From Calditrichota bacterium (GTDB lineage: Bacteria > Calditrichota > Calditrichia > Calditrichales > Calditrichaceae), in contig RQOG01000094.1 of NCBI GenBank assembly GCA_003854985.1, positions 1 to 55,115 on the forward strand: DNA of 55,115 nt, read 5' to 3'. The notes beneath the pieces were generated by a model. The model searched no databases. It saw only the letters and a list, made by a program, of their open reading frames with translations, and was not told the DNA's origin. Shown one piece after another: positions 35,658 to 44,691 of the stretch (position 1 is the first letter of the stretch; each line of letters begins with the position of its first letter). A program made the position numbers and the translations under genes.

Positions 35658-36425
35658 TTATTCGTCTTTTATTTCCAGTTTTAGTTGTTCAATGTATTTT
35701 ATCATCTTTTCGTAATGCGCGCCCTGCCAGTATATTTTCCCGCAGTTTTTACACCGGTAAAAATGACTGAATGACGCTTCAGTCCGGGGTTTCAGTTGAC
35801 CGCGGATTTTAGCTTTCGAAGTTTTTACGATCAATCCGTTGCAGTCCATACAGCGCGAAAATGGCCGGATCAGATTCAGCAGGTCAAATTTCCTGATGAT
35901 TTCAGGCAGTTGTTCATGAATGTTTGTATGCCGCACCCAGTATCCACGATCCACTTTACCGGTTTTCAGTAATCCCTGGTCGCGGGTCAGAATGATCCGT
36001 TTTTCCATGAAGGCCGTTTCAATAATCTGATCATCGGAAAAATTATTTTTATACAAAACGTCAAAGCCCAGCATGCGCAGCTTTTTAGCCAGTCTGCCCA
36101 AATTTACGTCAAGAATGAATTTCGGCCTGCGTAAAGGTTTTGGCCTTAGCCTAGTAATGCCTGATACATCGTACAGTTCATATTCGGGATAGACGGAAAT
36201 GCGGTCATTATCCTTCAGACGATAGGAAAAATCCACCGAATTACCATTAACCAAAATAAGGTCGACTTCGGGATGCGGTACGCCGATGGCTTCTATGGCG
36301 TCTTTAACCGACGGCGCCAGGCTGAATTCATAGGCAAAAGATATCTGTTTTTTAGCGGCAGGCAAAAAATCATTCAGTTCCGCATAAAATCTAAACCAGG
36401 CTTTTTTATGCGTGTCTTGATTCAT
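35658..36425 (-). CDS. Mut7-C RNase-like protein with ubiquitin-like N terminus
   Basis: A 255-residue protein. Residues 1-90 look like a ThiS/ubiquitin-type fold (VDLILVNGNSVDFSYRLKDN). Residues 95-190 match the Mut7-C PIN-like RNase region (FILDVNLGRLAKKLRMLGFD, then a conserved Asp run and RIILTRDQGLLK), and the C terminus has a zinc ribbon, CMDCNGL and CKNCGKIYWQGAHY. The family is annotated as a nuclease of unknown target. It starts 78 bases after the TfoX-C gene on the same strand. The nuclease activity is family-based, not shown. Confidence 0.88.
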   Translation of the reverse strand: MNQDTHKKAWFRFYAELNDFLPAAKKQISFAYEFSLAPSVKDAIEAIGVPHPEVDLILVNGNSVDFSYRLKDNDRISVYPEYELYDVSGITRLRPKPLRRPKFILDVNLGRLAKKLRMLGFDVLYKNNFSDDQIIETAFMEKRIILTRDQGLLKTGKVDRGYWVRHTNIHEQLPEIIRKFDLLNLIRPFSRCMDCNGLIVKTSKAKIRGQLKPRTEASFSHFYRCKNCGKIYWQGAHYEKMIKYIEQLKLEIKDE

Positions 36426-36503
36426 CGTTTATAATTTTTCCATTACAAAAGATACAACAATAATTATCTTCAATGGATAATCTGCGGCCGGTGTTTTATT
36501 TTT

Positions 36504-36782
36504 TTACGCGTCGGAAAGCGGCAGACTGGCTTCAATCATCCTGAAATAGTTATTCAGTTCCTTTTTTCTTTCTGCGCTCAGATCATGCCAGCGTACATCC
36601 TGAATAGCGCCTTCCAGCGCACAGAGTGTATTAAAACAGGCGGTTTCATCAATCATTTTAAGTTTGATGAAAGCGTTTTCACTGCCGGTCGATTTTAAAA
36701 TTTCCGGACTTGTTATACCTGCCTTTATCAGTTTTTCCGCCAGAACCGGGCCGATATTTTTTAATTTGATCAGATTGTTCAT
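36504..36782 (-). CDS. TfoX/Sxy C-terminal-domain protein
   Basis: A 92-residue protein beginning MNNLIKLKNIGPVLAEKLIK and containing a helix-hairpin-helix motif and the TfoX C-terminal helical domain (ALEGAIQDVRWHDLSAERK). In gamma-proteobacteria Sxy/TfoX regulates competence; stand-alone C-terminal domains have no assigned role. The start is set at the ATG at 36782, with CGGAGGTAACG directly upstream. It lies 28 bases after the DnaE-like gene's stop and is probably in one operon with it. Confidence 0.8.
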   Translation of the reverse strand: MNNLIKLKNIGPVLAEKLIKAGITSPEILKSTGSENAFIKLKMIDETACFNTLCALEGAIQDVRWHDLSAERKKELNNYFRMIEASLPLSDA

Positions 36783-36810
36783 CGTTACCTCCGTTAGTAA
36801 TATAAACATA

Positions 36811-39800
36811 TTATACCCCGATGGGGGGATATTTTAATTCCGGCGTTTCTGCGGAAAGCAGATTTTCAATCTCTTCTTTTTTTATCTCCATAAGTTCCAG
36901 TTTATCTACGATCAGGTTAGTTTCTCCGGGTATACGCGACTGTACCCGTCCCGTAACTAAAAAAGGCCCGTGGGAGCGCGCCAGGTGTCCATACTGATTA
37001 TAAACCGCGGGAAAAAGTACGGCTTCGCATAAACCGCGCCGGTCTTCCAGGGTCAGGAATTTCATAAACTGTTTTTTGGAAGTGGCCGCCCGGCGGGAAG
37101 TGACCAGCCAGCCGCAAAACAAAACGACCTGTCCCTTATGCTTTTCCAGTTCACCGGAAAAAACGAGTTTTTTCTGATGCAGTTGGTCCCGGTAAATTGC
37201 CAGCGGATGATCGGTGACCGCAAAATCCAGTATTTCCATTTCATTAATAATCTTTTGATAGATGTTAAAAGGGGGCAGGGAAAGGCCGTTACTGACAAAT
37301 TGCGCCAAAGGCGCTTTTTTGTTGTTTTTAAAGAACAGCCGGTTAAGTAGAATCAGATGAGGGGCGCTGGGGTGGATCGAAGAAAAGGCGCCGGCCTTGA
37401 TAAGATGCTCTGTTTCTTTCTCTCCGGCCCGGGTGCGCCTGATAAAATCGTACAAATCTGAAAAAGGCTTTAGACCGCGCGCCCTGATTGTCGCCTCAAT
37501 GGTGCGGACGGTCAGCTCGAACACGGGATCCAGACCAACGCGGATGGCCTGTCCTTCGCAGGTAAAATTTCTTTGGGAAATATTAACGTCGGGCGGTAAA
37601 ATTGTAATCCCCATTCGGCGGACTTCTTCGATATAAGCCATCCGGGAATAAAATCCGCCCTGATTATTTAAAACCGCGCACATGTATTCAACCGGAAAAT
37701 AGAATTTGAGAAAAGCGGTTTGATAGGCGATTGTCCCGTAAGTGGCCGAATGCGCTTTATTGAATCCGTATCCGACAAACTGGGAAAGGAAGGTCCATAC
37801 GGTTTCCGCCTGATCAGCCGAAAGACCTCTGCTGCTGGCGCCGTCGATAAAAGCGTCGTGCATGCGCATAAATTCATTTTTCACCCGTGATTTTGTCATC
37901 GCCCGGCGCAGGGTGTCGGCCTGACCCAGACTTAAGCCGGCGACATAATGCGCCACCTGCAAGACCTGCTCCTGATAAATAATCACGCCGTAGGTGTCTT
38001 CAAGAGCCGAAGCCATGCGGGGATGTATATAAGAAGTTTTTTCAAGCCCCGCTCTTCGCCGGATGTAAATTTCCTTCATGCCGCTGCCGGAAGCGCCGGG
38101 CCGGATTAAGGCCACCGCCGTGATGATATCGTTGATATGCTCAATTTTCATTTTTTTTAATAATCCGCGCATGGCCGGACTTTCCAGTTGAAAACATCCC
38201 ATGGTGCGGCCGGAACGGATATAGGCGGTTACTTTGGGATCATCGCAGGGAATCGCCTGCAAATCAAGGGGTGAAAGTTCTTCCGCCTTTTTAAGCATAA
38301 AATCCGCCCGCACCGGGGAAGATAACAAACCGGTTACCAAACGGCTGCGCACCGATTTAAGGCAATCGGTGATAACGCTCAGCGAACGTACGCCTAATAA
38401 ATCCATTTTAACCAGGCCTAATTTTTCGATGGAATACATATCGTATTGGGAAATAACAAAATCTTTCCCGGCTTTTTCCAGCGGCGTATGATAAGTGATC
38501 CGGTCCGGCGCGATAATCACTCCGCCGGGATGAATGGAAAGATGGCGCGGGAAATCGGCGATACGGCGGGAAGTACGTATAATTTCTTCATACAAACCGA
38601 TATTATGGCGCAAATCTTTTAATTCCGGTAAAGTGTTTACCGCCTCTTCGATTTCATCAATTGCCCGGTGCGGTAAATATTTTGTGATTTTGGAAATTTC
38701 ATCCTCGCCCAGACCATGGGCTTTGGCCACATCGCGTACCGAAGAACGATTTTGAAACGTATTGTAAGTGCAGATCATCGCCGTACGGTCATGGCCGAAA
38801 CGTTCATAAACATATTCAAGCACTTTATCCCGGCTTTTCCAGCAAATATCCAGATCGATATCCGGCGGATCGCTGCGCTCGGGATTTAAAAAACGTTCGA
38901 AATACAGATTATGATAAACAGGGTCCGCCTGGGTAATACCCAATACATAGGAAACCAGACTGTCGGCGGCGGAACCTCTTCCAATACAGGGAATATGTTC
39001 CCGGCGGCAATAGTCGGCGATGTCTTTGACAATTAAAAAATATTCCGCAAATCCCAGACTGCTGATGATCCGTAATTCATATTCAAGTCTTTTGGTTACG
39101 GTATTGGTCAACGGCTGATAACGGCTGGTGGCGCCCTTAAAACAAAGTTTCCATAAGTGGGAAAAACTGCTTTCGCCTTCAGGCAATTCAATAGATGGAA
39201 AAACCGGCCGGCCCAGTTCAAAATTAAAATTACAGGCGTCGGCAATTTTTCGGCTGGCGCTGACGGCGAGCGGAAAATCCTTAAAAAGCTCCCGCATCTG
39301 CTTTTCGGTTTTAAAGTATTGTTCCGATTCTCCGGCGCTGTTAACCTTATCCAGGGTTGTGTTTTGGTCAATGGCATGCATCAGTCTTCGCAGGTGCCAG
39401 TCTTTAGCGGTGATAAAATGCACGTCGTTTGTGGCTGTAAGTCCGGCTTTTGTCCCGAAAGCAAGGTCACGCAGGCGTAGATTTACCAGTGTATCCTGGG
39501 CCGAAAAATGCTGGATTTCCAGATAAAAATCTTCCCCGAACAGGGTTTGCATTCGGCGGATTTCCTGGTGCGCTTCGCTTAATTTTCGTTTTCGCAGCAG
39601 ATGATAAATTTTTCCTTTGCGCCCTCCGGAAAGAATGATTAACCCGTTTTTACTGTTTCTAAAATCATCGATCGAAAGCAGGAATTGATTGTGCCCGCCG
39701 TTTAGACGGCCTGTGGAAATAAGCTGGCACAGGTTGCGGTATCCGCCGGTATCTTTGATCAGGACAACAATATTAAAACCATCTTCTAAGGTCAGTTCCG

Positions 39801-39990
39801 AACCGATAATGGGCTTAATATCATATTCGCGGGCTTTCTGATAAAATTCCACAGCACCGTAAAGCCCGTTGTGATCGGTAAGCGCCAGAGCCTTCATACC
39901 GGCTTTTTTCGCGGCCAGAACCAGTTCTTCCGGCGAAGCCGTGCCATCAAGCAGACTGAAATAACTATGTGTATGCAAATGTATAAACAT
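36811..39990 (-). CDS. DNA polymerase III alpha subunit, DnaE2-like
   Basis: A 1059-residue C-family polymerase. The PHP domain covers about 1-205, with H6 and H8 in HLHTHS, LTDHNG and the NDVHF segment, so the metal ligands look intact. The polymerase core has IGRGSAADSLVSYVLG and the catalytic aspartates in PPDIDLD (D377, D379) and KMDLLG (D530). An OB fold lies at about 925-1030. It lacks the longer C terminus of replicative DnaE (about 1160). Features such as GFNKAHSATYGTIAYQTAF and VLNNQGGFYSRM are typical of the DnaE2/ImuC group, which performs error-prone synthesis; whether this one is the replicase cannot be decided. No ImuA or ImuB gene adjoins it. Confidence 0.88.
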   Translation of the reverse strand: MFIHLHTHSYFSLLDGTASPEELVLAAKKAGMKALALTDHNGLYGAVEFYQKAREYDIKPIIGSELTLEDGFNIVVLIKDTGGYRNLCQLISTGRLNGGHNQFLLSIDDFRNSKNGLIILSGGRKGKIYHLLRKRKLSEAHQEIRRMQTLFGEDFYLEIQHFSAQDTLVNLRLRDLAFGTKAGLTATNDVHFITAKDWHLRRLMHAIDQNTTLDKVNSAGESEQYFKTEKQMRELFKDFPLAVSASRKIADACNFNFELGRPVFPSIELPEGESSFSHLWKLCFKGATSRYQPLTNTVTKRLEYELRIISSLGFAEYFLIVKDIADYCRREHIPCIGRGSAADSLVSYVLGITQADPVYHNLYFERFLNPERSDPPDIDLDICWKSRDKVLEYVYERFGHDRTAMICTYNTFQNRSSVRDVAKAHGLGEDEISKITKYLPHRAIDEIEEAVNTLPELKDLRHNIGLYEEIIRTSRRIADFPRHLSIHPGGVIIAPDRITYHTPLEKAGKDFVISQYDMYSIEKLGLVKMDLLGVRSLSVITDCLKSVRSRLVTGLLSSPVRADFMLKKAEELSPLDLQAIPCDDPKVTAYIRSGRTMGCFQLESPAMRGLLKKMKIEHINDIITAVALIRPGASGSGMKEIYIRRRAGLEKTSYIHPRMASALEDTYGVIIYQEQVLQVAHYVAGLSLGQADTLRRAMTKSRVKNEFMRMHDAFIDGASSRGLSADQAETVWTFLSQFVGYGFNKAHSATYGTIAYQTAFLKFYFPVEYMCAVLNNQGGFYSRMAYIEEVRRMGITILPPDVNISQRNFTCEGQAIRVGLDPVFELTVRTIEATIRARGLKPFSDLYDFIRRTRAGEKETEHLIKAGAFSSIHPSAPHLILLNRLFFKNNKKAPLAQFVSNGLSLPPFNIYQKIINEMEILDFAVTDHPLAIYRDQLHQKKLVFSGELEKHKGQVVLFCGWLVTSRRAATSKKQFMKFLTLEDRRGLCEAVLFPAVYNQYGHLARSHGPFLVTGRVQSRIPGETNLIVDKLELMEIKKEEIENLLSAETPELKYPPIGV

Positions 39991-40367
39991 ATTTTCTTAT
40001 TATATACAAACGTACACCTAAAATAAGAAATCATAAAAGTAAAATCAATTAAATGAACAGATCACCTGGGTATAAATAATATGGAGAAAATTTAATTTAT
40101 TTAATTACAACCGGATTCCGGGCCGGATTATTTATAAATATCTCATGCGGCGATACCGGTATAATCCATGCCTTGCGTTAAGGGGTGCGGTTTTCGTCCG
40201 GGACATTGCATGAATGAATTTTTCAGGTTAGCAAATATCCATGATTAAAATGTTGTCAGATTAATATTTATTCATTAAAAATTATAAAGAAAATATCCAA
40301 TATGACGATCATTTTTTTTAAATAAGAGATTTAATAGCAAGATTATAAACATCAGTTAAATATATAT
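39991..40367. other. 377-base divergent intergenic region
   Basis: It lies between the DnaE2-like gene (minus) and the hybrid kinase gene (plus). It is mostly AT-rich with one GC-richer stretch (40105-40215). I saw no reading frame with family features, no tRNA and no convincing terminator or operator. Promoters for both genes must be here but cannot be placed. Confidence 0.6.
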
Positions 40368-43300
40368 ATGGGAATGATGAAACAGATATTCTTGAAAACG
40401 GTTTATACCATATGCCTTTTTATGTTTACGCCTTTAATGGTACAGGCCTATAATTATCAGTTTGACCGTTTGTCGATTGAAGACGGTTTATCCCATAATT
40501 CGGTTATTGAAATTTTCCAGGATCAGACAGGATTTCTATGGTTTGGGACGGAAGACGGTCTTAATAAATATGACGGATATAATTTTACCGTGTACAGGTT
40601 CCAGGAAGGAAATGAATCCTCAATAAGCAATAATTTTATTAGTATAATTTTTGAAGATAAAAGAGGTAATCTGTGGATTGGCACCCGGAATGGACTGAAC
40701 AGGTATAATAAGGAAACCGATAAATTTATCCGGTATATGGCAAAGCCCGGGGAAAAGGGATTTTTACAGAATAATTCCATTGAATCGATTTATCAGGACC
40801 GGCAGAATACCATTTGGGTGGGGACCAGCAGAGGCTTTTTACACCGCTATAATTATGAAACAGACAGTTTCGAAAACTTTCAGATTCAGGCCAATGATTA
40901 TACGTATTTTTCCATAGTTGATATTTTTGAAGACAGCAGACATAATCTATGGATTGGCACAATCAGCGCAAAGTTGTTTTTGTTTGACCGGGAAAATCAA
41001 AGATTTATACCAAAATTTCGCAAAATTCTCTTCAGTTATTCGGTGAAAGGTATAAAAGAAGATAAAGACCGTTTGTTATGGGTGGGAACCAATTTAGGCT
41101 TGTATAAAATCAATCCGGTCACGGAAAAACATACATTTTACAGACATGATCCGAATAATCCGGGTAGCCTGTCTAACGGTAAAATCACTTATATTTACAG
41201 AGATCAGGATGACCGCATGTGGATTGGCACAGGCGGCAATGGCGTTAATATCTACAATCCGGAGACCGATTCATTTGAACATATTTCTCACGAACCTACT
41301 AATCCCAATAGTCTGAGTCATAATTTTATACGCGGCATCTATCAGGACCGTTCGGGTATTATCTGGATTGGCACGGACTTCGGCGGCGTCAATAAATTAA
41401 ATATGCGGGCAGTTAATTTTGTGCATTTTCATAATTGGTTTGGCGAATTAAACCCACTCTATAATAATGATGTCCGGGCTTTATGTGAAGACAGAAAAGG
41501 TCAAATATGGATAGGCACTCGGGGCGGCGGCGTTTATTGCTATAACCGGAAGGATAATTCCTATAAACATTATTCCAATGTTTTCAGAAACCGGCAGACA
41601 TTGCGTCATAATTCAATATGGACGATTATAGAAGACAGCCATGGATATTTGTGGTTTGGCACGGACGGTGGAGGAGTAAACCGTTTGGATCCTGCAACCG
41701 GGAAATTCAGACATTTTTCCGTATTTCCTTTCAGTAAGCCTGTTATCAGCAATAATTATATCTATGCACTGATGGAAGATAGTGAAGGATCAATCTGGCT
41801 GGGCAGCTGGGGCGGAGGCGTTGATAGAATAGATGTTGAATCGAATAAATGTATTTCTTATAAAAATGATCCGGCCAATCCTAACAGCCTGAGCAGCAAT
41901 GTCATTAAGTGCCTTCATCAGGACAAAGAAGGCATGATCTGGATTGGCACGTTGGACGGAGGATTAAATAAGTTCAATCCGGCAACTCAGTCATTTGTTC
42001 GTTATCAGTATGATTCGGCCAACAAATATAGTATCAGCAGTAATGACATTTATTCCATTTACGAAGGCAGCGATGGTATTTTATGGCTGGGCACCGGTAA
42101 CGGATTAAACAGTTTCAATAAACAGAAGGAACTTTTTACCCGTTATGATAAGGAAGATGGCCTGAGCAATAATTTAATATACGGCGTCATGGAAGATGAC
42201 AACAATAATTTATGGCTCACCAGCAATACGGGTTTGTCCAAATTTAACACTAATACAAAAAAGTTTAAGAATTTTGATGTCACGGAGGGCTTACAGAGAA
42301 CCGGATATAATATCGGTTCTTATACCAAGTTAAAAGACGGTTCGCTGGCTATCGGCGGCACCGATGGTTTCAACATTTTTAATCCCAGGGAAATCATGAA
42401 TAATCCGTTTATTCCGCCCGTGGTAATTACGGACCTGAAAATTTTCAATAAATCCATCGATATCGGCAAGGAATTGAACGGCAGAATTATTCTTGATAAG
42501 AGTATTACATTTACCGATGAGTTAACGCTGTCTCACGGTGAAAACTTCTTTTCAATTGAATTTGCCGCCCTGGATTATACGGTGCCCGGAAAAAATCAAT
42601 ATGCCTACAAACTTGAAAATTTCAATGAAGACTGGATTTACGTAAACAGCGCCAATCGCAGTCCGAATTTTACTAATCTGAGCGGCGGCGAATATACCTT
42701 TATGGTAAAAGCATCTAATAACGATGGTCTGTGGAATCCCGAAGTCACAAGATTAAGAATAACTATCAAACCTCCATTTTTCGGCACAGCCTGGTTTAAA
42801 ATTTTAGCGATAATGGTGATTTTTAGTATGGTTTTTGGATTCTATTTTATCCGCACTTATCCGATTAAACGAAAAAATACCGAACTGGAAGTTATTAACG
42901 CCAAATTGAATAAGGAAATTCTGGACAGGAAGAAAGCGGAAGAAGAAGCCAATAATGAGAAAGAGAAATTAAAGGTTACGCTACGTTCCATTGGTGAAGG
43001 CGTAATAACGATCAGCATTGACGGCACGGTGCTGCTGATGAATCCTATCAGCGAAGATTTGACCGGCTGGAAGCAGGAAGAAGCGGTGGGACGCGGCCTG
43101 CATGAAATATTCAAAGTAAAGAGTCTTGTGCTTGATGATCTGTTTAGTAAATACAGTCTGGATACCCTGGTTAATATGTCAGAATCCGAGTTTGACGACC
43201 GGGCCATACTATTTACCCGTAACGGGGAAGATAAAATTATCACGCATACATGGGCGCCTATTAAAGATCCATCCGACAAAACCATAGGATTTGTCCTGAT

Positions 43301-44462
43301 ATTCAGGGATATCACGGAACGTGAAAACCTGGAACGCGAGTTACAGAAAACCCAGAGACTGGAATCACTCGGAATGCTGGCCGGCGGCCTGGCGCATGAT
43401 TTTAATAATGCCTTAACCGCCATATTGGGCAATATCTCTCTGGCTATTGAACCTTCTATTCCCGAAGAGAAAAGATCGGTTATATTAAAACGGGCGGAAA
43501 AAGCAACTTTCCAGGCTCAAAATCTTACCCAGCAGCTACTTACTTTTTCCAAAGGCGGTTCGCCGATGCTGGAAGCCACGCCGGTAGAAGAATTAATCCG
43601 CGAAAGAATTCTGTTCACAATGGCCGGGTCAAAGATTAAATGTAAATTCAATATACAGAATGATCTTCAACCGGTTGATATTGATAAAACACAAATCTGC
43701 CAGGTATTGGATAATCTGGTTTTGAACGCCAAGGAATCCATGCCGTCGGGCGGAACCATTGAAATCAGCGCCCAGAATATGAAGACCAATAAATTCAATA
43801 AATATGACAAAAAGAGTGCAGAATATATCCAGATAAAGGTCAAAGACCATGGCGTCGGCATCCCTGAATCGGATCTGGATAAAATTTTTGATCCTTTTTA
43901 CACTACTAAGAATGCGGGAAACGGTTTAGGATTATCGGTATCGTATTCGATTATAAAGAAACACAATGGTCAGATCACGGTTGACTCCCAGTTAGGTAAG
44001 GGTTCTGTTTTCAGTATTTATCTGCCGGTGTCCAAGAAACGGATTACACGGGCCAAAGACGAACAGGGCAGCAAAATCCGGAAAGGCCAGGGTAAAATAT
44101 TAATGATGGACGATGAAAAAGATATTCTTGAGGTGGGAAGCGAGATACTATCCTTTCTGGGATACAATGTAGTCACGGTGAAAGACGGCAGTGATGCTCT
44201 TAAGGAATATAAAAGAGCTTTGAATAATGGCGGTAAATTTGATGTTGTTATCCTGGATATTACCATTCCCGGCGGCATGGGTGGAAGGGAAACCATCGAG
44301 AAACTCAGGGAAATCGATCCGGAAATCAACGCTATAATTTCCAGCGGATACACCAATGATGAAATGCTTGTTAATTATAAGGCCTTCGGATTTAAAGAAG
44401 CGGTTGTCAAACCTTATACCATCGAACAATTAAGCAAGGCGATCGAAGATATTTTGAATTAA
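40368..44462 (+). CDS. Hybrid two-component sensor kinase with propeller head (no DNA-binding domain)
   Basis: A 1364-residue sensor. A signal sequence (1-26) precedes two seven-bladed sets of propeller repeats (about 35-680, repeats of type IWIGTRGGGVYCYN), a Y_Y_Y domain (about 715-800), one membrane helix (808-830), a PAS domain (about 865-985), a His kinase core with the phosphoacceptor in GGLAHDFNNAL (H1010) and ATPase boxes (DKIFDPFYTTKNAGNGLGLS), and a receiver domain with D1297. This is the plan of Bacteroidota hybrid two-component systems that sense glycans, but the usual C-terminal AraC helix-turn-helix is absent. The output must pass to another protein. No good ribosome site was seen. 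Confidence 0.9.
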   Translation: MGMMKQIFLKTVYTICLFMFTPLMVQAYNYQFDRLSIEDGLSHNSVIEIFQDQTGFLWFGTEDGLNKYDGYNFTVYRFQEGNESSISNNFISIIFEDKRGNLWIGTRNGLNRYNKETDKFIRYMAKPGEKGFLQNNSIESIYQDRQNTIWVGTSRGFLHRYNYETDSFENFQIQANDYTYFSIVDIFEDSRHNLWIGTISAKLFLFDRENQRFIPKFRKILFSYSVKGIKEDKDRLLWVGTNLGLYKINPVTEKHTFYRHDPNNPGSLSNGKITYIYRDQDDRMWIGTGGNGVNIYNPETDSFEHISHEPTNPNSLSHNFIRGIYQDRSGIIWIGTDFGGVNKLNMRAVNFVHFHNWFGELNPLYNNDVRALCEDRKGQIWIGTRGGGVYCYNRKDNSYKHYSNVFRNRQTLRHNSIWTIIEDSHGYLWFGTDGGGVNRLDPATGKFRHFSVFPFSKPVISNNYIYALMEDSEGSIWLGSWGGGVDRIDVESNKCISYKNDPANPNSLSSNVIKCLHQDKEGMIWIGTLDGGLNKFNPATQSFVRYQYDSANKYSISSNDIYSIYEGSDGILWLGTGNGLNSFNKQKELFTRYDKEDGLSNNLIYGVMEDDNNNLWLTSNTGLSKFNTNTKKFKNFDVTEGLQRTGYNIGSYTKLKDGSLAIGGTDGFNIFNPREIMNNPFIPPVVITDLKIFNKSIDIGKELNGRIILDKSITFTDELTLSHGENFFSIEFAALDYTVPGKNQYAYKLENFNEDWIYVNSANRSPNFTNLSGGEYTFMVKASNNDGLWNPEVTRLRITIKPPFFGTAWFKILAIMVIFSMVFGFYFIRTYPIKRKNTELEVINAKLNKEILDRKKAEEEANNEKEKLKVTLRSIGEGVITISIDGTVLLMNPISEDLTGWKQEEAVGRGLHEIFKVKSLVLDDLFSKYSLDTLVNMSESEFDDRAILFTRNGEDKIITHTWAPIKDPSDKTIGFVLIFRDITERENLERELQKTQRLESLGMLAGGLAHDFNNALTAILGNISLAIEPSIPEEKRSVILKRAEKATFQAQNLTQQLLTFSKGGSPMLEATPVEELIRERILFTMAGSKIKCKFNIQNDLQPVDIDKTQICQVLDNLVLNAKESMPSGGTIEISAQNMKTNKFNKYDKKSAEYIQIKVKDHGVGIPESDLDKIFDPFYTTKNAGNGLGLSVSYSIIKKHNGQITVDSQLGKGSVFSIYLPVSKKRITRAKDEQGSKIRKGQGKILMMDDEKDILEVGSEILSFLGYNVVTVKDGSDALKEYKRALNNGGKFDVVILDITIPGGMGGRETIEKLREIDPEINAIISSGYTNDEMLVNYKAFGFKEAVVKPYTIEQLSKAIEDILN

Positions 44463-44691
44463 AACTATGTTCAAATATCTATTTTCATTCCTGCCTATCA
44501 AATCACAAAAATACTCTTTTACCCTTATATTTATCTGTCATAATTTCTACTTTCATTCTTAAATACTTTGATGCGTATTATCGGCCTGCTTATATTGTGC
44601 CGGTCAACTGGATTATTGATGCAATTGGCAAATAATTGAACCGGGCGATTGATAACAAGGGATAGAACACAAAACAAAAATGGAGAAAAAT

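Noticed and set aside
42857..43432. 191-residue frame opposite the hybrid kinase
   Set aside because: Antisense shadow of the PAS and kinase core, no domain features and no ribosome site.
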